Shown here: positions 1-13,100 of the stretch, piece after piece
Layout: each line of letters opens with the position of its first letter
Position numbering within the stretch: position 1 is the first letter of the stretch
Assembly: GCA_000727475.1 (NCBI GenBank)
Contig: KL647290.1
Span: 3,855,373 to 3,919,372 of the forward strand
From: Sarcocystis neurona
Taxonomy: Eukaryota; Apicomplexa; Conoidasida; Eucoccidiorida; Sarcocystidae
Reading direction: 5' to 3'
DNA length: 64,000 bases
Translations under genes and position numbers: made by a program
The notes under the pieces: model-generated
Seen by the model: the letters and a program-made list of their open reading frames with translations, nothing else
What the model was told of the DNA's origin: nothing
The model's database searches: none

Positions 1-3
1 CTT

Positions 4-72
4 TCACCCATGCCACTGCGTCCACCAGTTCTGCGGCAGAGCGACAGCCCGGCTCCTCAGCCCAACAAACAG
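4..72 (-). CDS. Possible last calpain exon
   Basis: After acceptor-like ttcctgcggcag, the minus strand reads 22 codons in phase 0 (LFVGLRSRAVALPQNWWTQW, then HG) and stops at TGA. Phase 0 is what the exon 8 donor needs. A 69-bp open segment with one acceptor is weak evidence. A different frame of the same segment is also open to the window edge. The intron would be the TA-microsatellite stretch at 0.1-0.83 kb. Confidence 0.2.
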   Translation of the reverse strand: MFVGLRSRAVALPQNWWTQWHG

Positions 73-279
73 CTGCCGCAGGAATTCTCTCGCCAGCACA
101 CCCCTCCACGCATGCACAAACAGCTTTCTCTGTACACCAAGTTCCCCGCGCGTATGCTACCCGCGTCAAGTGGTATATAAACACATGCGTTACATAACGA
201 TTTAAGAAATGATATACATACGGAGTATGCATACCCGAGTGTGCGTCAAGGTGTACAAAATGGATGTACTTAGACATTC

Positions 280-628
280 GTAGATATATATATATATATA
301 TACGAATACAACTCTGCGCACACACAGGGGACGGGCACGCACATAAATATACACATATACATATATATATGTGTACATTTGGTTTTAGTGGTGCGGGTAT
401 ATCGTTAAAGACGACGTACAGCATGTACACATATATATATATACACACGTATGAGTACATGTGGACACAGGACGTATAATTTATTTTATATATATATATA
501 TATATATACGTATGCGTATATGTGCACACACTATGCAGGCGAGTATGCCTATATATATATATATGATGGCATACACTACTTGTATGTATATATAATATTA
601 ATACACATATATGTGCACCTGTGAGTAT

Positions 629-666
<38 letters not shown>

Positions 667-780
667 GCATTATATTGATAGACGGGTACGTGCACCTGTG
701 AGTACGCATATATATATATAGAGAGAGAGAGAGAGATAGATAGATAGATAGATACATAGATTATCTGTGTGTATATATTA
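280..780. repeat. TA / GATA microsatellite block in the last calpain intron
   Basis: Several (TA)n runs, the longest around 633-664, plus GA and GATA runs at about 720-752, mixed with CACA-type steps. The apparent Tyr-Ile-rich ORFs here are products of the repeat and not genes. Confidence 0.9.
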
Positions 781-833
781 CATTGATACATACGCATGTG
801 CACCTGTTTGTTCGTCGGAGAAGCCGGTCTTAC

Positions 834-1109
834 GTGTCGAATGAAGAAGTCCTGGGCAGCAGAGGAGGCCGTGTGGCCGTCTTCGCTTAAGCCGCCGTCG
901 AGATCGCTGCGAATGACAAGCTGCAGCTTCTTGCTGCTGTTGCTGCCTTTGCTGCTGTTCCCGCCACCGCTGCGTCCTTGCTGCTGCTGCGGGTTGTTGC
1001 CGGTGCTGCTGCTGTTCCTGTAGAGCGCCTCGATGTAGCGGTAGATCGTCAGGGACGGGAACGCATCGCCCGATTGCGGAGGAGTCATCAGCTGGAGCCG
1101 CAGCGCCAC
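834..1109 (-). CDS. Calpain exon 8 (probable): C-terminal extension
   Basis: The acceptor is gctgcaccag and the donor candidate is CGACAC|gtaaga; 276 bp, phase 0/0. The reading is VALRLQLMTPPQ, FPSLTIYRYIEALYR, a Gln/Ser/Gly-rich loop, KKLQLVIRSDLDGG, then AAQDFFIRH. Alternating hydrophobic segments (LRLQL, LTIY, LQLVI) look like beta strands, so this may be a further small domain. It lies downstream of the point where animal calpain-7 ends, so homology does not confirm it. Support comes from phase compatibility, the good donor and sense-strand CAG codon use. Confidence 0.6.
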
Positions 1110-4100
1110 CTGGTGCAGCCCCGGACAAAAAAGAGAGCAGATCCGCAGCAGCAGCAACAGCAGCGGATGTCCGCAGTCAGTCATATCGCCAGAACAGCCG
1201 TGCGGCACGAAACGCAGCAGCACCGGCTCCGCAACACGAACCACCAGCCGCAGCAACGCAGTAACAGAGCAGGTAGAAGCAACAGCAGCAGGACCCACGC
1301 TACCCCAGCAGCAGCGGCAGACCGAGAGCAGCAGCAGCAGACCGACAGCAGCCGCGGTAGACCCACAGCAGCAGCGACAGCAAACCAACACACCGTCGAG
1401 AGCAGCCACACACGGCAGCAGCACCGCCCTTCCCGCGCAGCAACAGCAACCCCCCGACAGCGCCGCCAATTAACTCCCCAGCAGCAGGTGCAGCACTGCC
1501 GCTCGTGGCACTGCCCTCGGGAGCGTACGGCCGCGTCTCCTGCACTGTCGCCCGTTCCTGCTGCTGGAACAATGCATCCGAAACCACGTCGGATGCCTGC
1601 AGACTGCCAGCGGCCCCACAAGCACACCAAATGTAAGACCCCCCCACCCCCGGGCTAGAAATCCGCCGACTCCTGCACGAGTGCTGCTGCTTCCTCGCTA
1701 CACCGGCCTGTCTAGGCATCGCCATGTGCGGCTTCCGCAAAAATCCGCGGGGAAAACAGAGAGCAAGCCCACGCGCCCTCCACAAGTCTACACTACACAC
1801 CTACATATATAGGACTCTCACACATGCAGCCGCGGGAAGCGACTGCAGCACCAATCGCTGTAGCAGCAGTTGATGTTGGGGAACTGAAGAAACTTGTACC
1901 AGTACAGAAGTACTGCCTGCTTTCTTACACATCTCTGTGCAGCCGCTCCAGCCGCACGTATCTACAAAAGCACTGCCTAGCAGTCGAAGCAGCAGATGCG
2001 TCGCCTCGTCACAGTCCCCCAACAAGGGCCACCGGTAGCCAACGACAACGCTCTCCGCAGATGCAAATGACACACACGCATGCAGCCCACGCGTGCTTAC
2101 TTACATGCGCATAGACATATGTGAATATCCACACGCATGCGTCTGCTGCAGTCGTGTCCACTACACCGAGACGCGGCTGGCCCGGCGTAAATCACCGCGG
2201 CTGCACATACCCACTTCCCACCGAGGACTGAGAGTGCTGCTGTCCGCGTCACCTCCTTTGTAGAAGTCTTTTCTGCTACAAAGTCTGCTCCACCTACGCA
2301 CGCACGTAGACTCTCTGTCTGTTTTCAACTGCAACGCACATCGTCCGCTCCACGCAAAATACCCAGCCCCCTACCCCGTCTGCAGGGCGTCTCTCTGGCG
2401 ACGCAGCGGCAGCCGTGCACACAACCGTGGGTAACGACGCTGCACGGCGTGAAAGCAGATGCTCTACAGATTTTCCCCTCCTGTTTCTGCAAGGAGAAAA
2501 TGTGTGTGTGCCAGTGTGTTCGAAGAAACAAACGTACATTCACCTTCACATCCTGTTCTTCCCTCTTCATACATATATCTACGCAGAAAACTACGTACCC
2601 ACACAGGTACGAATGTATATACATAGATATATATATATAGATCTATATACACTTTACTTTCGACGCGCTTACCAGCGTGACGGAGTGGACTTGAAGAGCA
2701 ACGCGATACCAGACCTGCGGAGGGCAGCCGGTGCCGTCGATGACTCGGTGAAAGATGTCCGGGGAGGGCGGCAGCGCGTACGGCTGAGGCAGCAGCACAG
2801 GAAGCGGGGGCTGGACATCTCCCGGCACGTGCATGCACAGCTGAAAAGTGTCAAGTTCTCCCGGGCGGAACGTCGAAGGAATGATGGTGTAGAGCGCTGC
2901 CTCGAGACAAACGCGAAGCATGCAGCAGCCTGCCCGGTACGGGCCCGTAGACAACGCCTTCCCCGTCCGCAGCAGTCGCGCTGTCGCCACGCGGTTCTGA
3001 AACAGCCGCAGGTTCACCGAGTACTCCTGCAGCCCGCGGCACACATCAACAAACGCGGAGAGGGCGGCGCAGGACGAAATTAGGCGAGTCACCCCCTCGC
3101 GAGGCTTTGCACACCGGCCCCCACCAAAGCGACTTCCCACATATACGTCCGTCTGCCTACGAGGCGTCGCTGCCCCCAGACGCGCGCCCCACCAAGGAGG
3201 AGGAGGTGCCCTGTCCCTCTGCCAGAGACAGAGACAAAGGCGGGCCCAGGAAACGCGCCGTACACGCATGCAGCTAGCTAATCGAGTCCCTCGGGAACTC
3301 AGACGAGAACAAGCGACGAGGCGGCGAGACGCTTTCGAGGTAAACACGCAGCCAAACGGAGACGGGCAGAAGGAGACGGGGAGACGGAGACGGGGAGACG
3401 GAGACGGGGAGACGGAGACACGCCGGCGCACAGCACAGCAGCGTCCGACATTCCAGCCGCAGAGAAGTCGCTCAGAAGACGCAGAGAGAGGCCAAGACAG
3501 ACACAAAAAGGGAGACACAGGGATGTAGAAAGAGGGAGAGGAAAAGTCGGAGAAGCGCATGCATGCACACAGACGGAAAAACGGACGGAAAGGCCCTTCT
3601 CTCGATGTATACATCCGTATAGGGACAGGTGCACAGGAGTGGACGTCAGTCACTTCAGACGTTCAGGCAGCAAGTGCTACGTCTGTGGAGACGGAAGAAG
3701 AGGAGGAGCAGACAGTTTACCTTGGGAGACTCGAGGAAGAAAATAGCTTCGCAAGGCTGGGGAACCTTCAAACGAATGTGTGGATTTGTGAAATAGCGCC
3801 ACAAATCGTTCGAGCAGCCGCCTGCTGTCGACGGGCCCCAGCTACCTGCACGACAACGCATTAATCGCACAGCAGCACGACCCCAGACGCAGACGCAGCA
3901 GCAGCCGCCGCAGAAGCAAATGCAGCAGCAGAGGCGGATGAAGCAGCAGAGGCAGATGCAGCAGCAGAGGCATATGCAGCAGCAGAGGCATATGCAGCAG
4001 CAGAGGCAGATGCAATAGCAGCGACACTCCCACGGAGCACCAGCAGCAGCGGCAGCGGCGGGGAGGGGAAGGTGGGCGCACCACCGGCGCGGCGCGAGGC

Positions 4101-7100
4101 GTATGCAGCGCTGGCGCCGGAGGAGCATCATAGCGAGTATTCGCGCCACTGCTGCTGCTCCTGCACTGCGTCTGCTCTTTCGTTTCTGCTTTTGCCCGCG
4201 CTGCTGCAGCAACACGGCAGTCCAGCAGCGGTACACGTTTATATGCAACAGCAGCAGCAGCAGCTCTGGCTGAGGATAGAGAACTCCCCACAGGGGCAGC
4301 CGCGCCCGAGCAGCCGACGAGCGGCAGCTGTGTTCGCAGCCAAAGCAACAGCTGTTGGACCCCCTTCCCCATCGGGCAAAACTGCAGTAGCTGGGCGCGC
4401 GCATTGCGTATCAACAGCAGCAACTCCAGCAGCAGTACCGTCAACAGCGTACTTCCTCTTCGGACACACATACACACATACGCATATATATATATATACA
4501 TACTTACATACATATGTATATATGTATATATGCATACATGTATGCATATATATACACACGCATATACACACATATACATGTGCACACATATACACACATA
4601 TGCAAACATATACATACATACACATATATATATACACCTATATACATACCTATACACACATATGTATGCAAACACATATATATATATATATATATACACG
4701 TATACATACACATGCATACATACATAAACATTCATACATATATATATGTATACATGCGTCTTCACGAATGTACAGGGGCACGACTGTGGCTGCCTGATGA
4801 CCGTCGCAAAATCGGTAGCGCCCAGTGTACGCGGAGGCCATTTTCGAAGCAAAGGCATGCAAATTATATCATTACCTCAGTCGGAGATGCATGCAACCTA
4901 TAAACATATATATATTCCCATTGCAGCTGACGCAGGCAAGCTCTATACTATTACCTTTGAAGTAGACGGACTGTGCCGAGGGCGGGAGCAGCGGGGGCAC
5001 CTGCGTTAGGCTCGAGCGGACGTGGCCATACACCTTGATCGTGAAGTTGAACTCGTCCTGCAGGCCATGCACCAGCATCAGCACCCAGCAGCACCACCAG
5101 CAGCAGCAGCAGCACATACGTATGTGTACACACACGCGTGTTTGTACTCGTGTATGTATGCGTGTAACTACATAGCGGTATCTCAGCAGCAGGGAGACTG
5201 CGGACATGCACGCAAGAAGGCAGAAGACGACTTGTCTGGTCGATATGTCTGCAGCAAAAGAAGAGACGACCCCGTCGGGGGTAGAGGCCAAGATGAAAGA
5301 ACAACCGGGCGGAAGGAAAAGGAAGGCAGGGAAGAGGAGGGACCGAAGAAAAGCAGCAAAGGAAGAGGAATACGGAAGAAATTCGGGCGCTTCTGACCGA
5401 CGCAGACACTCGGACGTGGGGAGGTGCATCGGCCCTTCTCATACATACACGCGCAGACACAATGAACCTGTGGATGTATGTATTATCTTTGTGCTTGTAT
5501 ATATGTATGTATGTGTATATATATATTGCATGATCATTGCTAGAAAGAGTATATGGACCCTTCTATATGCCCACCCACATATATACGTATCTACTTCGCG
5601 CGTCTACGGAAAATGTGTATATATATAATATATGTTTGACGCATCGCTGGAGGGGGTGTAAGCACGTGTTTATATGCATAGGTGTATATACACACATGTT
5701 ACGCGTCTATACGGAAGACGCACGTGTGTGTATATACACATAGATATTAAGTATCATCGCTGTATACCTGTTTATGCACGTTTGTATGTACATATATATA
5801 TATATCTTATATATATATCTTTGCAGTGTCTACGGAAGACATGTATATATATATATATATGCAGATATACGCATCACCACTGGAAGACATATATTTACAC
5901 GTATAAATATGCGTCGCGGCAAAAGGTATATGGGCACCTTTCTCTCTCCCGATGCAACTGTACTGCATCTTAGGAACGCCTACATACGATATATATATAT
6001 GTTTGTGTACAATATTTGTGTGTGAAGACACAGGGAGATGGCTTTACTTTTTGTGAGTACTGGGAGACGACGAGGACATATTCCGCGGCCTCTAAGAGGT
6101 TCTGGGAGGCCGTGAGGAGGCCTGCGTCTCCGTCATTTTCCTCTCCATTCGCGTTGTTTCTGTTGCTGCTCTTGTTGCTGTTCTTGTTGCCGCTCCTGTT
6201 GCTGCACGTCTGGTTGCTGTTGCTGCCTGGTCCGACAGCGGGAGGGCGGTGGTGGCCACTGCGCCGCTTCGCCGGGTGGTGGTGATGGTGGTGATGGGTG
6301 TGGTGGGCGTGATGCTGCTGGTGGTGGGCGCTCCGTCTGCTGCGGTGCTGCTGCTGCTGCGGTCCCTCTTCGATTCCTCCCCGCGTCCCCCTCCCGGCAG
6401 CAACAGGCACGACGTCTTCTTTTTCAGCAGCAGAACTCGCTTCCCCGTACTCGGCGTAGCAGCGACCTCTCTTTTTGTCCTGTGCCTCGCTCGGTCCTCT
6501 GTCTCCCCCAGAAACGCTGCTGCTGTTGCTGCTGCTCTCCTCGCTGCCCGCACTCCGTTTCTGCTGCTCCTCCTCTTCTTCTTCCGCCTGGCGTCCCTCG
6601 TCTCCCGGCTGCTTCTTCTCTCTACGCAACGCCACCTCCGCACGGCAAGCGGCAGCAGCTTCCTGCTGCTGCTGCTTCTGCTTCTGCTTCGTCTCCAGAG
6701 TTGTACGCCGCTTCCCGTCGGCCGCGTTGACGCACGGCGCCTCCTCAAGCAAACGCTGCTCTCCTCCCTCTTGTTCCGCTGCGACGCCCATAGGACCCGT
6801 CGTCCCCTCGCCCGTCCACACTTCCTCCTCACAAACACTGCCCGTGCTGCTGCTGTCTGCTCCCGTCCCTTCCGCAGCCAGTGCACTGTAGAAAATCTTC
6901 GGGTTCACCCGCAGCTTCACCAGCGTGCACTCCCCATTGCTATACACCCCCTGCTTCGCCGGCGGCGGTGGGCACGTCGCTCGTTGATTTGTCTCGTGGA
7001 GATGTACCGCTAAATACTTCGAAGACAGATCTCTCTGTCTTTCACGCACATGTCGAGATAATAAAATCCACAGCTCCACAATCGGCTCGTTCTCCTGCTC

Positions 7101-10100
7101 CTCTTCGTCTTTCTCCTGCTGCTCCTCTTCTGGAGAACGCAGCAGGTTCCCTGGTCTCTCCTCCTGCCGGCGCTGGGCCGCTTGCCCGCTCCACGCCGTC
7201 CCCTGCGGCTGCTGCTGCTGCTGCAGCACCAGGGAGGAAGACGAGGAGGAGGTGAAGGAGGACGCAGAGGTTTCTTCTCCTCGAGCCACGGGACACGAAA
7301 ATGCGTCCGCTCCGTCCCCTATACCTGCCGATGCAGTTGCAGCAGGGGACAACGCGCCAGCAGCCGCCGACGCCCGAGGCACCGCAGCACGAAGACCAAC
7401 CAGAGCTGCTGACCCGCCACCCCCACCGGCCGCAGCAGCCGGAGGTACTGCAGCAGCAGCTGCTGCTCGCGTCGTCTTGCGCGCCTCGGATTTGCTGCTG
7501 CGTCTCCTTCCGGACGACGAAGAGGTGGCTGCCGCGACGTGCCCGGACGACTCAGCAGCACCTGCCGGACCTGCGCCGTGGAGGCTACTGCGCCTGCATG
7601 CGAACACTTTCTTCCCTTCACCACCCCGCGCGCCCTGGGGATCCTCGCAGCAACAACAGCAGCAGCANNNNNNNNNNNNNNNNNNNNNNNNNNNNNNNNN
7701 NNNNNNNNNNNNNNNNNNNNNNNNNNNNNNNNNNNNNNNNNNNNNNNNNNNNNNNNNNNNNNNNNNNNNNNNNNNNNNNNNNNNNNNNNNNNNNNNNNNN
7801 NNNNNNNNNNNNNNNNNNNNNNNNNNNNNNNNNNNNNNNNNNNNNNNNNNNNNNNNNNNNNNNNNNNNNNNNNNNNNNNNNNNNNNNNNNNNNNNNNNNN
7901 NNNNNNNNNNNNNNNNNNNNNNNNNNNNNNNNNNNNNNNNNNNNNNNNNNNNNNNNNNNNNNNNNNNNNNNNNNNNNNNNNNNNNNNNNNNNNNNNNNNN
8001 NNNNNNNNNNNNNNNNNNNNNNNNNNNNNNNNNNNNNNNNCTGGGTCGCCGAAGAGGACGCGTCGGAACATCGGCACGGGCATCGCGTGTGAGCCCGCGT
8101 CTCCTCTGCCGCTGCTGGGGCAGCTCCCTGGACCGCAGTTGTCGTCGCGCAGGCAGGCAGGGCTGCTCGCCCCGCAGCAGCTGGCGCACCCGCATCGCGG
8201 GACGTGTACGAGGTGAGAGAGGGGAACGAAAGGAACAGCGGCTGCCCTTTGCGATGCTGCTGTCTTGCCAGCAGCAGCTCCGTCCGTCGCGGGAAAATGC
8301 GGAGATGAAACTGCGGATTGAACGCTACCAGGTGAGAATCATCTGCCAAAGAAGAAGCCTCGACGAACGGCGAACGCTCCCACCTGCAAAGGCATACAAA
8401 CAGGCAAAAGAACAACCTGATCGAGCCGCAGAAGAAAGGAGATGCAACCCAAGTCCTGCAACTCGTACCACGACATGCGGTCCTCTAGCGATCGCCCGGG
8501 CACGTCAACGTATGTATTCACTCCCGTTAAAAAGCATGCATGCACGAGTACATACATAAATATACATATCTAACTACACGTATATATCGGTTAAAACGCA
8601 TGCACGCACGTGTACACGTATGCATACATATATACCATATAAATCTTTATACATATATATATATATTTTGGTAAACAACTGGCATGCACATATATATATA
8701 TATATTCGTTTTGACCCACGCATGCGCACGTGTACATCTGATATTATGTTTTGATATACATGTATATACATCCGTCAAAAAAGCATGCATGCACGAATAC
8801 ACACACATGTAGACGTACACACACGCTGCTTTCGCATATACATTCACACACGTAAATATGGACAAAGCAAGCGAAGACTCGACTTCTTCCTACAAACGAA
8901 AGACGGGTCACAACACGGGCGCGCAACACAAAGAAAAGAGACGGAGGAAGGGGGGCCACAACGGGGGCCACACTCCGCTGCAGGGGAACACAGAACCCGG
9001 TGTGAACACACACATACACAGATATAACCGAACAAAGACGAGCCGGAAGGCAAGACACCCACTTTTCCAGGTGTACGTACACACGCGAAATCACCGCAGG
9101 GTGTACAGACACCCGAGGGAAAGAACAGCAAACGAACGGACGAAAAGAACGAATCTCTGCTGTACCTGAAAACCGAGAACCCCACTTGTTCTCCTGTGTA
9201 CGCGGAGAAAACCCAATCGTGCATCTTAAAACGAAAAACAGAGAAGAAACGTTTCCAGCGGTATGTCCCCTTCAACCCTGCAGGAAGTACCGCCATCATG
9301 AGTCCTTCGCAGCTATACAAAGGAAGCGCGTATGCATGCGCCTACTCACCAGTCCACTACTGTTCACATACACACAAACGCAGCAATACACACATGTACC
9401 AATCCAGATGAAGCACACATATGTATACATGTATGTATATATGAATGTACAGGTATACACGCACACAGATGAGTGCAGGCGAACTTCCACCTTTCTATAT
9501 ATATATATAAACAAAAGATGCACGTATGTCTGTGTGTATATGTGGTACCTGTATATATGTCTGTATGGATACGTGGCATGTGTAGTCACTACTGTTGCCC
9601 CCGCATTTCCCCTGTTCAGATATTTGCTGCTGGTGTTCCTGCCTCTCAGTTCCCCGCACGACGCCGCTGTTGCTGTTGCACTTCGCCAATCTGCATGCGC
9701 GAGCTGCTGCTCGCGTCCCTGCACCTCTCCCAGCTCGACTGTCTACGCACGGACTGCAGTGACTCGTGTTTCTGCTGCAAAGTATGTGTGCCTCTACTAC
9801 TGCTGCTACAGCTCGGCTGCTGCTACAGCTCCGCTGATGCGGGCACTGCCGTCTGCGCTGCTGTGTCTGGCCGGTGGTCAGTCGGTGTGTATGTACGGTC
9901 GCTCCTGCTTCTTCTGCCTCTGCTGTTGGTAAGCAGTTGCTGCTGCTTTCGGTTGCACGCGGGCAGTGCTGCAGCTGCCGCCGTCGCTCCTGCATCTCCG
10001 ATGGGCACACGCGCCTACTCGCTGTTGCTGCTGCTGCTGCAGTGGCTGTTGGGCGGTTGCGCGCGGTGTGGCGCCGGTGGTCCACGTACTTTGAGTGAAT

Positions 10101-13100
10101 TTCCGCCTGGTATGGGAAGCAGCTGCTGTCCCAGCAGACGTACAAATGAGAGAACCAGCGCACCACGTCTTCCCATTCTATCCAGAAGCAGCCGCAGTCG
10201 GAGTGTGCCTGCGGAGCCCAGGAAAGCAAAAAACGCGCTACACGGGTCCCATGAAAACACTTCCTTCCGTCTCCAATATTTCTTCGTTGAAAAAGAAAGA
10301 AACGTCCAAGAACAGGTAGAGGACACATGTGTAGAATATGTGACGAAGACGACAGCGATACTGAAGCTTTAGTACACAACAAGACATCGCCTGTAGGCGC
10401 GTCGCCGGCGCTCGAGAGTATCGTGTACTACACATAAATTCGAACTTTGCTGGTGATATACCTTGACAAGAAGCGGACGGTGGATAATGGCGCCGCCGCC
10501 CTCTTGCCCACACACTAGACAGATGGGCCGGGTCGGGGTCGAAGCAGAATAAACCGCAAGACGGTCCTCAAAATCGACGAGGACAGTCCCCTCCACGTTC
10601 CCTGGTAAACTGCTTGTGTGGCTCTCCAGACACCTCTTCTACCATGCACAGCCGACGACTGCATGCTACAATTATGTGCATGCGGAAAAAAACGCAGAAG
10701 AAGAGAGGCCGCAAGAACATAAACAGCGGCAACAACGACGTAGTGATATACAGAGACGCAGCTCCAGGGGGGTGCTGTCGCAGCCCTGTGCGCCTGCAGC
10801 AACAGCAGCAGCAGGAGGCTGTCGCGGACCAGCAAATATCTATGCCTCCAAGGACGGCGCTGTGTTGCTAAGATCAGCAGCAGCAGCCCCTCAGACAGCA
10901 GCAGCCGTTCAGTCATGTGGAAAGCGCAACAGCAGCAAATACTCGCGCGCCACGGCAAAGCTGCGGCAACAGCTCTTACATATATACACACTGCAACGGC
11001 AGCAAAGTACTCCGGAAAGAGAGACACACGCGTATGTCCCTCTCTCTCTTTGAAAGTTTACATTATCCACACATGGGCCCACGCACATGTCCTTCCCTTT
11101 TACGATGGAAACACACACACGTGTCTTTCCTTTTACGCAAATATAAACGACGTCTAGCGCAGATCCTGGCATGTGTGTTGCACGCACACCTTCATAAAGA
11201 GAACTACACAGCCCACATACATACAAGCAGGTCACACACATATCCATATATATATATATATATATTTATTCACATTTACATATGTATATTTTGAACAGGA
11301 TGCACACATATTCCATCCGTTCTACACGATACATACATACACGTATGTATATATGTATGTATACTGTCCACACAATATATAGCGTGGGATACGTCAGTAG
11401 AGGCCACATATATGCTCAAATATGTTCACACATATACAGAGAGATTTGACCGGCCAGCAGTCCGCAGCAACAGCGCTGCGATCCCATAAAAGCGCGGAAG
11501 CGGCAGTAATTTAGTCACGGGTCGGCGGGGGCGTGGCGCAGTCTTGAGGAATCTCCTCGAGACGGACGGCTACAGGCCACGCAGCGCAATGCCGGCGAAT
11601 GGACAGCAGACGTGCGCGGAAGACGCTTGCGGGCAACCCCCCCCTCCACCACGAAAAGGGAGACACGAAGAGGCGCCCACAAACAGAAACCCCCGGCCGG
11701 CATGCGAGCCACAGCAAGCGGAGGAAAATTACGTGCGAGTCAGAGAGGTTGGGGACACCCGGCGTGCAAAAGACGGAAAGACGGAGACGGAGAAGGTGAC
11801 GTGGGCCGAGGACAGTCATATGCAGACCCTTCGACACATCTACAAGACAAACCCTGCACATACATATATATATATGTATATATATATTATATATATAATA
11901 TATAATATATATTATATATATATGTATGTATATATATATTATATATATATGTATGTATGTGTCGTCGAGACGACGTCACTTGCACCGCGCCGGCGTCCAA
12001 GTGAATTTCCAGTGTGTCACAGGCAATGCTGGATTCAGGAGGAAGAGGCGAGACTATTCGTTCACACACGTATACACACATACAGAGATATACATACATA
12101 TCCATACATGCACGGAGATACATACATATACAGACATACACATACGTACGCAGATACACAAACATGCACGCGTTACATACATTACATACATAGCATACAT
12201 ACGTAACATCCATATATAGGATACATACAGAACATACATACATTACGTACAGACCATACATACGTATAGAGGTAAGCAGCTGCTGCATTCGGACGAAGCA
12301 GCGGACGCCCAAGAACACAGCAGTTGGCAGGAGGAAGATACGGAGAGTCGCCCACGAAGGGAGGAGGGGGCGCCCCTGGGGTGCGCAGGAAGGAACCTAC
12401 TGCTGCTGCAGGGTCGTAGTGAAGCTGCTTCTTCAACGAAGGCGTCCAGGACTCGGTGTCGGTCGGTGAAAACTTTCCTTTCCACCGCACACATCCCCAG
12501 GGATTCTTCACGTAGAGCAGTCGATACCCGTCCGCCTCTGCGTACTTCAAAATGCTGTACGCGTGTCTCGCCACAATCCCTGACGCGCGCCCACAGCAGC
12601 AGCACAGACGCAGCAGAAAATGCAGCTACAGCGTGAGCAGCAGCAGCAGCAGCGGCGTGAGCAGCAGCACCAGCAGCGGCGTGAGCAGCAGCAGCAGCGG
12701 CGTGGGTCCCCGTCCGACGAGCGGCGTGAGTCCCCGTCGCATGAGCGGCTGCAGCAGTGGCACGCAGGGAGAGAGAAGGCTGAATGACCCGGAGCACACC
12801 AGCAGCAGCGGCAGCAAGCGCGCAGGCGGCACCCCCGTCACATAGACATGGTGAGACACTTCAGCCCTGTCGACGCGATAAACTTTTCCCCCCTGATCCA
12901 AGTCGCGTCTCAGCACGCATCGTCGCATCTCTCTCAGCACGTCCGCTACCTCGCAGACCAGCGCCGCAACCCGGCCACAGCCGCAGCAGCACACAGACGC
13001 GTGCGTGTGCGGCTGCAGCATCAGCAGCTACACGCCACAGGCGGAGGGTTTCTTCTCAACACAAGGACGTCGCGGCTTTTTCTGTCGCTTACACATAGCA

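Noticed and set aside
4450..4800. Tyr/Ile/His/Thr-rich ORFs on both strands in TA/CA repeat tracts (also at 0.3-0.8, 5.5-6.0, 11.9-12.3 and 60.4-60.8 kb)
   Set aside because: They are translations of microsatellites, open in several frames at once.
5970..8195. A 741-codon minus-strand ORF reading through the N gap, as a gene of its own
   Set aside because: It has no real start and spans unknown bases. Only the part 6048-7667 is supported, as an exon of the calpain gene.
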